DNA of 64,000 nucleotides, taken from contig PXYT01000009.1 in the NCBI GenBank assembly GCA_003023725.1, forward strand, positions 1 through 64,000. Reading direction: 5' to 3'. Shown here piece after piece: positions 58,395 through 64,000 of this stretch; position 1 is the stretch's first letter, and every line of letters begins with the position of its first letter. Position numbers and translations under genes: made by a program. The notes under the pieces are model-generated. The model worked only from the letters and a program-made list of their open reading frames with translations, was not told the origin of the DNA and made no database searches. The stretch is from Sulfobacillus benefaciens. Lineage in GTDB: Bacteria > Bacillota > Sulfobacillia > Sulfobacillales > Sulfobacillaceae.

Positions 58395-59138
58395 GTGAGT
58401 CACGGATTCCCGGGCCGCTTAAGAAAATGGGGATGGCGGGCAACCGTCATTGCCGTGGCGGAGCTGACGATGGCAGTGAGTGCGCCAAAAACAATCGGGC
58501 CTATCGATCCCGGACTATCCGGGGCGTTGTTGCGCGGGCGTAGGGTGGTGATCGATCCGGGCCATGGAGGAAAGGATTCTGGCGCCAGAGGACTCATAGC
58601 CCACGAAGATCAGATTAATCTGGCCATTGCCCTCGATTTAAGACAATGGCTTAATGATGCGGGAGCCGATGTCAAGATGACGTGGGATAAACCGGGACAA
58701 ATTCTTCCATCCCAGAAGTACCGCGTGCAGCATCGCGTGAACTGGATTAACCGGACCGGAGGACAGGCCCTGATTGATATTCATTGCAACTCCGCCGAAA
58801 AGCGCTGGCGGGGCCCCCAGACCTTTTATTGGGCAGGGAAAGGCTCCTACTATCTGGCTTACGATGTTCAGGGGGAATTACAATATTTTACGCATACCAG
58901 GCGCCCAGTGACACGTATTGATCAGTATGTTCTGCGTTATGCCCGCATGCCTGCGATTAACGTGGAAGTGGGGTTCATTTCGAATCCCCGGGAAGAAAAA
59001 TTGCTGATGAATCCGCAATATCAAAGACTATTGTCATGGTACATTTTTTTAGGAATCGACCAGTGGTTTCTCAAGGGCCGGTGGCCGGAACATCTGTTAC
59101 ACAGTCCGCCGCCTGCACATTTTCTAGTTCGGGATTAG
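58395..59138 (+). CDS. N-acetylmuramoyl-L-alanine amidase (Amidase_3, CwlD-like)
   Basis: Zinc amidase that cuts the bond between muramic acid and the peptide stem. The N-terminal helix (about residues 14-30) is a signal or anchor. Zinc ligands and catalytic residues are in place: VVIDPGHGGKDSGA (His), AHEDQIN (Glu), LIDIHCNSAE (His) and NVEVGFISN (Glu). The single-domain 247-residue form resembles CwlD, which makes muramic-delta-lactam in the spore cortex, so a sporulation role is possible. GTG at 58395 follows an AGGGGGGG site. Confidence 0.85.
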   Translation: MSHGFPGRLRKWGWRATVIAVAELTMAVSAPKTIGPIDPGLSGALLRGRRVVIDPGHGGKDSGARGLIAHEDQINLAIALDLRQWLNDAGADVKMTWDKPGQILPSQKYRVQHRVNWINRTGGQALIDIHCNSAEKRWRGPQTFYWAGKGSYYLAYDVQGELQYFTHTRRPVTRIDQYVLRYARMPAINVEVGFISNPREEKLLMNPQYQRLLSWYIFLGIDQWFLKGRWPEHLLHSPPPAHFLVRD

Positions 59139-59178
59139 CTCTCCTTCGGTATAATAGAGGATAGCGAAAGGAGACATT

Positions 59179-60078
59179 ATGAAACTCAAAACAATCCGCA
59201 TTATCGGTGTGCCGCTTGACTATGGGGCCGATCGTCGTGGTGTTGACATGGGGCCCAGTGCTATCCGCTATGCGGGACTCCATGAGAAAATTCGGCAGGT
59301 CGGCCATCAAGTCATCGACATCGGGAATTTGCCGGTACCCGTTCCTGAAACCCGTGCCCAAACCCATCAAGGTCTTAAATATGCCGATGAGATTGTCAGA
59401 GTGAGCCGGGTGCTGGCCCGTGCCGTGGAGAAAACCCTGGATGACGGGCAGTATCCATTGGTTCTGGGGGGTGATCACAGTATTGCGATCGGCACGATTA
59501 GCGGGCTGTTGCGCAAATTCGCGCGAGTCGGTTTATTGTGGTTTGACGCTCACGGGGATTACAACACGGATCAGACGTCGCCGTCCGGAAATGTTCACGG
59601 CATGCCTGTTGCCACGGTGGTCGGACTCGGGCATCCGGTGTTGAAAATTCCTTTGCAGGACCGCTTTGTTGATCCACACAAAATTGTCTATGTGGGGGTG
59701 CGGACCCTTGATGCCGAGGAAGCGCACCGGCTGCGCGAATCGGGAGCAACTGTCTTTTCCATGCACGAAATTGACCGCTACGGAATGCACGATGTGATGG
59801 CCAAGGCGATGGATATCGTAACAGACCAAACTGATGCGGTTCACTTAAGTTTTGACATTGATGCGGTGGATCCCTTATATGCTCCCGGCTCCGGCACCCC
59901 TTACAGTGGGGGCTTAACCGAACGGGAAGCGCATCTGGCACTGGAACTGCTGGCGGAAAGTGATATTGTCTCGTCGATGGAAATGGTCGAAGTGAATCCT
60001 ATTTTGGATGAACGTAACCGGACCGGGAAATTGGCCGCGAATTTGATTGCCTCGGCCCTGGGCCACCGCATTATCTGA
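59179..60078 (+). CDS. rocF: Arginase
   Basis: Manganese enzyme that hydrolyses arginine to ornithine and urea. The 299-residue protein opens with GVPLDYGADRRGVDMGPSAI and carries the metal-binding segments GGDHSIAIG, WFDAHGDYNT and SFDIDAVDPLYAPGSGTP. It is close to the Bacillus RocF form. AAAGGAG precedes the ATG, and a TATAAT lies at 59150-59155 without a good -35 box. Urea could feed ammonia production, useful in acid. Confidence 0.93.
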   Translation: MKLKTIRIIGVPLDYGADRRGVDMGPSAIRYAGLHEKIRQVGHQVIDIGNLPVPVPETRAQTHQGLKYADEIVRVSRVLARAVEKTLDDGQYPLVLGGDHSIAIGTISGLLRKFARVGLLWFDAHGDYNTDQTSPSGNVHGMPVATVVGLGHPVLKIPLQDRFVDPHKIVYVGVRTLDAEEAHRLRESGATVFSMHEIDRYGMHDVMAKAMDIVTDQTDAVHLSFDIDAVDPLYAPGSGTPYSGGLTEREAHLALELLAESDIVSSMEMVEVNPILDERNRTGKLAANLIASALGHRII

Positions 60079-60167
60079 TTGTTCTCGGATTTTCGTATCA
60101 CAGCGGCATTTTCTAAAGGACATGAAGTCGCACGCCAAATCAACCGACCTGTGGGAGGAAAACTAAC

Positions 60168-61301
60168 ATGGCTAATTGGAATGAGAGTGTAGTGACATAT
60201 CGCCGGGAACTCCATCAGATTCCGGAGCTTGGATTTCAGGAAAAGCAGACCAGTCAATTCCTCATTGATACTTTGCATCATTTGGGATTGGATCCGGTGC
60301 GCATTGCGGATACCGGGGTCATGGTTGATGTGGTGGGAAACCGTCCGGGCCCCTGTGTCGCTGTTCGTGCTGACATGGACGGCTTGCCACTTGAAGAGGA
60401 TACCGGGCTGCCGTTTTGCTCCCGGCATCCTGGGGTGATGCACGCTTGTGGGCATGACGGCCACATGGCTATTGCCCTCGCCCTGGCCTCTAGACTTCAG
60501 GACCAGCGGGACTTTCCCGGTAAGGTACGGGTTTTCTTTCAGCCAGCCGAAGAAAAACCACCCGGGGGAGCACCTAAAATGATTGCTGGAGGTTGTCTTG
60601 AGGGCGTGGATGAAGTTTTGGGCCTCCATTTGTGGGCAGGTGATCCCGTTGGCACAGTGGGAATTCGCTCGGGCCCTCTCATGGCTAATGCGGACCAATT
60701 TACTATTCGTATTCAAGGGAAAGGCGGGCATGGATCCGAACCGGCGGATACGAAAGATGCGATTCTCATTGCCTCTATGATTGTCATGAATCTTCAGACC
60801 ATTGTTTCGCGTCGTTTGAATGCGTTTGATACCGCCGTTGTGAGTTGTGGAACTATCCGGGGAGGGGCCACCTTTAACATCATTGCGGAAACTGCCGAAA
60901 TTACGGGGACGGTCCGTACGCTGTCAAAGACGATTCAGGATCGCATCATCCATGAAATCCAGCACATAGCGCATGCCACCGCGCAATTATACGATGCCGA
61001 AGCCACAGTAACTTATCAGTATGGCTATCCCGCCGTCGTAAACCACGAAGCCAGTGTGAATCGCATAGAGGAGGCTATCCGCTCGGTCGTCGATGTATTC
61101 CATCCCGATCCGGCTATGGGTGGAGAAGACTTTGCCTACTATTTACAGGAAAAATCTGGGGCCTTTTTCTTTTTGGGATGTCGTCCCGAGGGTGAAAGCT
61201 TTCCGCATCACTCTCCGCATTTTCAAATCAATGAAAACGCATTACCTCTCGGAGTTGACGTGCTGTTTCGTTGCGCCATGAATTTTCTTGAGGGTCGCTG
61301 A
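60168..61301 (+). CDS. M20 family amidohydrolase (N-acyl-amino acid deacylase type)
   Basis: A 377-residue metallopeptidase-like hydrolase of the M20D group (hippuricase, N-acetyl-amino acid or IAA-amino acid hydrolases). Motifs are VRADMDGLPLEEDTGLPF, HACGHDGHMAIALALA, FQPAEEKPPGGAPKM (catalytic Glu) and MGGEDFAYYL. The middle dimerisation domain is present. Between arginase and ornithine carbamoyltransferase, it may release ornithine or arginine from an acyl derivative, but substrate range in this group is broad. GGGAGG precedes the ATG. Confidence 0.88.
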   Translation: MANWNESVVTYRRELHQIPELGFQEKQTSQFLIDTLHHLGLDPVRIADTGVMVDVVGNRPGPCVAVRADMDGLPLEEDTGLPFCSRHPGVMHACGHDGHMAIALALASRLQDQRDFPGKVRVFFQPAEEKPPGGAPKMIAGGCLEGVDEVLGLHLWAGDPVGTVGIRSGPLMANADQFTIRIQGKGGHGSEPADTKDAILIASMIVMNLQTIVSRRLNAFDTAVVSCGTIRGGATFNIIAETAEITGTVRTLSKTIQDRIIHEIQHIAHATAQLYDAEATVTYQYGYPAVVNHEASVNRIEEAIRSVVDVFHPDPAMGGEDFAYYLQEKSGAFFFLGCRPEGESFPHHSPHFQINENALPLGVDVLFRCAMNFLEGR

Positions 61302-61451
61302 AGGTTAAGGGGATTCGAAATCTCCCACTCCATGTTTATGAAGTGGATGGTAAAACATCCAAGACCGGCGAAAAAGACCTTTATAGAATACAAGCTGCCT
61401 TATCGCATAAAGCCGCAGCGATTTTACTGGTGCATATTCATGGATAGTTAT

Positions 61452-61465
61452 TGCATAATTATCCT
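61452..61465 (+). promoter_or_regulatory. Candidate ARG box before argF
   Basis: TGCATAATTATCCT agrees with the ArgR/AhrC operator consensus TGAATAATTATTCA at ten of fourteen positions and lies 37 bases before the argF start. A second, poorer candidate (TGCATATTCA) lies about 20 bases upstream. Confidence 0.4.
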
Positions 61466-61501
61466 AAACAATGTATTATTGTTCATCAGGAGGCGGTAGT
61501 T

Positions 61502-62461
61502 GTGGTAGAGCGGTTGTTGGCGAATGAGGTCCGATTACAAGGTCGATCGGTTGTGTCGCTAAAGGATTGGAGTCCCACGGAAATCAAGCAGGTGTTAATG
61601 ACAGCTAAATGGATGAAAGCGAATCCTAAAGTCGCGGAAATCCAATATGCCCTAAAGGGAAAATCCGTGGCAATGATTTTTGAACTCCCGTCCACCCGTA
61701 CGCGAGTATCTTTTCAAGTCGCCATTCAGAGCTTAGGAGCGGCTCCTGTGATTCTGGATTGGCAAGACAGTCAATTGGGTCGGGGAGAGCCCATTGAGGA
61801 TACGGCCCGTGTTCTTTCTCGTTACGTTGAGGCGCTAGTTGTCCGGGCGCGAAACCACCAAATGGTTCAGACCTTGCAAAAATGGGCCACGATTCCGGTT
61901 TTTAATGCGCTGACCGATGCGGCCCATCCGTTTCAGGTATTAGCAGATGCCTTAACGATTTGGGAGCACGTTGGATATCTGTCAGGAGCCAAACTGGCTT
62001 ATGTTGGCGACGGTAACAACATGGCTAACTCTTACATGATTATCGGAGCCAAATTAGGTATGCATGTCCGCGTTGCATGCCCCGTGGAATGGAGCCCGGC
62101 TGCGGACGTGGTTGCTTATGCCCAGCAAGAGGCCGAAATGACCGGCGGTTCGATTCAAGTGATGACCGATCCAGAACAAGCTGTGTTTGGGGCGGAAGCG
62201 GTGGCCACGGATGTCTTTGTGTCGATGGGTAATGAGGATAGCGATGCGAAACGGAGTCAATTGGCACCTTATCAAGTGAATGCCCAGTTGATGGCAAAAG
62301 CTAAACCCACGGCTATATTTCTTCATTGTTTGCCAGCTCATCGGGGTGAGGAAGTGACTGAAGAAGTGTTGGAAGGCCGTCAGTCCGTCGTGTTTGACGA
62401 AGCTGAAAACCGCCTGCACGTTCAAAAGAGCGTGCTGTACCATACCTTGTCCGAATTTTGA
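61502..62461 (+). CDS. argF: Ornithine carbamoyltransferase
   Basis: Joins ornithine and carbamoyl phosphate to citrulline. The carbamoyl-phosphate site FELPSTRTRVSF, the HPFQVLADALTIWEH segment and the ornithine-site HCLPAHRGEEVTEEV are all present, which distinguishes it from aspartate transcarbamylase. GTG at 61502 lies eight bases after AGGAGG and gives a normal 319 residues; the frame remains open to 61451. With arginase upstream, it can work in arginine synthesis or in recycling of ornithine. Confidence 0.95.
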   Translation: MVERLLANEVRLQGRSVVSLKDWSPTEIKQVLMTAKWMKANPKVAEIQYALKGKSVAMIFELPSTRTRVSFQVAIQSLGAAPVILDWQDSQLGRGEPIEDTARVLSRYVEALVVRARNHQMVQTLQKWATIPVFNALTDAAHPFQVLADALTIWEHVGYLSGAKLAYVGDGNNMANSYMIIGAKLGMHVRVACPVEWSPAADVVAYAQQEAEMTGGSIQVMTDPEQAVFGAEAVATDVFVSMGNEDSDAKRSQLAPYQVNAQLMAKAKPTAIFLHCLPAHRGEEVTEEVLEGRQSVVFDEAENRLHVQKSVLYHTLSEF

Positions 62462-62540
62462 ATGCCATGTCGCCCATGGTCGACAAAGAACAGCCCGAAA
62501 ATCCACAACAGGCGTTGATGCTCATCTCAAACAACGAGAC

Positions 62541-62572
62541 AAAACCGGTCCGTCGGCGGACTGGTTTTTGTA
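62541..62572 (+). terminator. Terminator after argF
   Basis: Stem AAAACCGGTCCG/CGGACTGGTTTT with one G-U pair and a TCGG loop, followed by a T-rich stretch. Confidence 0.85.
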
Positions 62573-62690
62573 TTTTATTGGGTTTCACGGGGCCCATGCT
62601 TTTGTTGGTCATGTCGCGATCCCTTGGGACAGCTTGAATCAGGGCTTTTCAGCGCGGTACTGTGGGAATGTTCGGGGAAGTGGTAGACTG

Positions 62691-62708
62691 TTCTCATAGG
62701 TATGAGAA
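62691..62708 (+). promoter_or_regulatory. Fur-family operator
   Basis: A perfect inverted repeat TTCTCATA-GG-TATGAGAA lies 13 bases before the start of the Fur-family gene, so it probably mediates autoregulation. Confidence 0.6.
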
Positions 62709-62721
62709 TGAGGTGATGCAT

Positions 62722-63198
62722 ATGGTCCACCTGTCTTCCATCTACCGCAAACTGGAGGAAGGCGCCAAACGGCTGACTCCCCAGCGAGAATTGGTGATCC
62801 GGATCTTTGCCGAACACCCCGGAGAGCATTTGTCGGCCGAAGAGGTGCATCAACTCGTGAAAAGTCATTTTCAGGATATTGGACTGGCGACAGTATATCG
62901 GTCGTTGGAATTGTTGACGGATCTGGAAATTTTAACCCGCATCAGCTTTGACGATGGCCGGGCACGCTACGAATTCAATCAGGAGGAAACCCATCGTCAT
63001 CATCATCTGGTTTGTGTTCACTGCGGCCATGTTGATGAATACGCTGAGGATTTGTTGGATCCGCTGGAAGATCGGATTCTGTACGAACGAGGATTTCAAG
63101 TTTTGGATCATGAGTTGAAGTTTTATGGATTGTGCCGAAATTGTGCCGGCAAACTGGGGAAAACTGGGGGGCCAGTGAGAGAAACGAGAGGAGATTAG
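62722..63198 (+). CDS. Fur-family metalloregulator
   Basis: A 158-residue repressor of the Fur/PerR/Zur family. The winged helix contains RLTPQRELVIRIF and IGLATVYRSLELLTDLEIL; the metal region has ETHRHHHLVCVHCGHVDEY and a second CRNC pair, the structural zinc site. Sequence alone does not settle whether it senses iron, peroxide or zinc. ATG at 62722 has GAGGTGA five bases upstream; an ATG at 62716 is too close. It is followed within six bases by the Spx/ArsC-like gene, so the two may share a transcript and a link to redox or metal stress. Confidence 0.9.
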   Translation: MVHLSSIYRKLEEGAKRLTPQRELVIRIFAEHPGEHLSAEEVHQLVKSHFQDIGLATVYRSLELLTDLEILTRISFDDGRARYEFNQEETHRHHHLVCVHCGHVDEYAEDLLDPLEDRILYERGFQVLDHELKFYGLCRNCAGKLGKTGGPVRETRGD

Positions 63199-63203
63199 AA
63201 TCA

Positions 63204-63557
63204 TTGACAACGGTTCTGTACTGCTATAAGCGGTGAACGACCTGTGCCAAAGCGCGAGCGTGGCTCCGCACCCAGGGGATAGACTTTCGTGAACATGATT
63301 TGATAACCGAACCCTTGTCGGTATCCCAGATAGAGGCATTGGCAGAAAAAGTCGGAGGAACTACAAAATTATTGTCCCGGACCAGCCCTTCTTACCGAGA
63401 ATTGCGGAGCGCCGTGCATTCCGAGGCCGAATGGCTCGATCATATGGCAGCGGAACCCCGTTTGATTAAACGGCCGATATGGGTCATCGGTCATGATGTT
63501 GTTGTAGGCTTCTCGGAAGGACATTGGCAAGAACTTTGGGAGCAAAAGAGTCGTTAA
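63204..63557 (+). CDS. Spx/ArsC-like thioredoxin-fold protein with in-frame TGA at the catalytic cysteine (candidate selenoprotein)
   Basis: Read through the TGA at 63234-63236, the frame gives 117 residues that align along their whole length with the Spx/ArsC/YffB family: VLYCYKR, then the TGA codon, then TTCAKARAWL, followed by EPLSVSQIEALAEKV, LLSRTSPSYRELR and LIKRPIWVIG. The TGA falls on the first cysteine of the family CXXC motif, giving UXXC if read as selenocysteine. TTG at 63204 follows GAGAGGAG. A possible stem-loop starts four bases after the TGA. The alternatives are a recent nonsense mutation of a cysteine codon, or use of only the part from 63300. Function would be disulfide or arsenate reduction, or Spx-like regulation. 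Confidence 0.65.
63241..63276 (+). promoter_or_regulatory. Possible SECIS-like stem-loop
   Basis: CCUG (63241-63244) pairs with CAGG (63273-63276), GCCA (63246-63249) with UGGC (63261-63264), and GC/GC closes a GCGA loop at 63254-63257, about 18 bases after the TGA. Bulges interrupt the lower stem. Position suits a bacterial selenocysteine insertion element; the fold is only inspected by eye. Confidence 0.35.
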
Positions 63558-63653
63558 CCTGTTAGACCATCAGTGCCGGCTCGATCTTGTTGACGACTCG
63601 GCAGGGAAGATGGCTGGGCTGGACAATGGGAACATAGAGGGGGAAACAGGGTA

Positions 63654-64000
63654 TTGGATGTGGTAATTTTAGGAGCTGGCAGTCTTGGGCAGACGTTTGC
63701 CGTGCTACTGGCACGACACCAAGCTTCCGTTATCCTGGTGGGGACCCCGGAAAGCGTGAACCGTCTGGTTCAGAAGGGCATTGTTTTGGACGGCAAAGAC
63801 CAGGCCCAAGTTCCGGTCTATGACATGCCCGCCTCCATAAAGGACGTGAAGCCGGGTCAGATTGTTGCCAGCACAGAACTGGCTGAGGATATTTCCATCG
63901 GTGGGGTGATCGCCTGCACTAAAGCGCATCAGTTGCGTGATGCCTTGGACCGGATATCCTCATTGCGTCCGCAGTTGGTCATTGGGTTTCAAAATGGGCT
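63654..64000 (+). CDS. panE: 2-Dehydropantoate 2-reductase, N-terminal part
   Basis: NADPH-dependent ketopantoate reductase of the ApbA/PanE family, a step in pantothenate and coenzyme A synthesis. The start VVILGAGSLGQTFAVLLAR is the dinucleotide-binding motif; CTKAHQL and the final FQNG match conserved substrate-side segments. The gene runs off the window after about 115 residues. TTG at 63654 follows GAGGGGGA; a GTG at 63660 is an alternative. Other members of the family reduce related keto acids, so the exact substrate is not certain. Confidence 0.8.
   Translation, partial: MDVVILGAGSLGQTFAVLLARHQASVILVGTPESVNRLVQKGIVLDGKDQAQVPVYDMPASIKDVKPGQIVASTELAEDISIGGVIACTKAHQLRDALDRISSLRPQLVIGFQNG

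Noticed and set aside
63300-63557. Short gene starting at TTG 63300 as the whole protein
   Set aside because: It would lack the first beta strand and the redox motif of the thioredoxin fold, while the upstream in-frame sequence matches the family exactly apart from the TGA.

Overview
The window is a contiguous piece of a bacterial chromosome, most probably from an acidophilic, spore-forming Firmicute of the Sulfobacillus type. This is inferred from three things: G+C that looks near 50 percent, a Gram-positive ribosomal gene order with frequent GTG and TTG starts and strong Shine-Dalgarno sites, and the mix of an aa3-type oxidase cluster, a Calvin-cycle pair and a spore-type cell-wall amidase. 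No database search was possible, so the genus is an inference.

Layout. Positions 1-2800 are accessory: a tRNA-Thr, a DUF202 membrane protein, an orphan beta-class DNA methyltransferase and about 1 kb of decayed DNA. From 2852 to 8310 runs a heme-copper oxidase operon: a secreted PepSY-like protein, a membrane-anchored cupredoxin, subunit II with CuA, subunit I, subunit III, a small subunit and a polytopic protein. From 8845 to 11596 come two small membrane proteins, ribulose-phosphate epimerase and the Rubisco activase CbbX.

From 12081 to 43353 lies the transcription and translation core in the classical order: rpmG-secE-nusG-rplK-rplA, then rplJ-rplL, rpoB-rpoC, an L7Ae-like gene, rpsL-rpsG-fusA-tuf, the S10 operon, the spc operon with secY-adk-map-infA-rpmJ, and the alpha operon ending in rplQ. 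It continues without an obvious break into an ECF transporter module (two ATPases and the T component), truA and a proline dehydrogenase. rplM-rpsI sits apart at 54.7-55.5 kb.

From 47.3 kb the window is accessory again: a MarR regulator with an efflux cassette of one MFS pump and two membrane fusion proteins, an SDR-like protein, a methyltransferase, a small C2H2 zinc-finger protein, a decayed group II intron, a HTH-TPR regulator, a cell-wall amidase, an arginine/ornithine set (arginase, M20 amidohydrolase, ornithine carbamoyltransferase), a Fur-family regulator, an Spx/ArsC-like protein and the start of a ketopantoate reductase.

The most notable item is the Spx/ArsC-like gene at 63204-63557. 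An in-frame TGA sits exactly at the catalytic cysteine of its CXXC motif and is followed at once by a possible stem-loop, so it is a candidate selenoprotein (UXXC) with a recent nonsense mutation as the alternative. Other points of interest are a ribosomal protein S12 that natively carries Arg88, an oxidase lacking the K-channel lysine, a four-cysteine insert in EF-Tu, a group II intron remnant, a strand-polarised 22-bp hairpin, and several well-formed operators and promoters.
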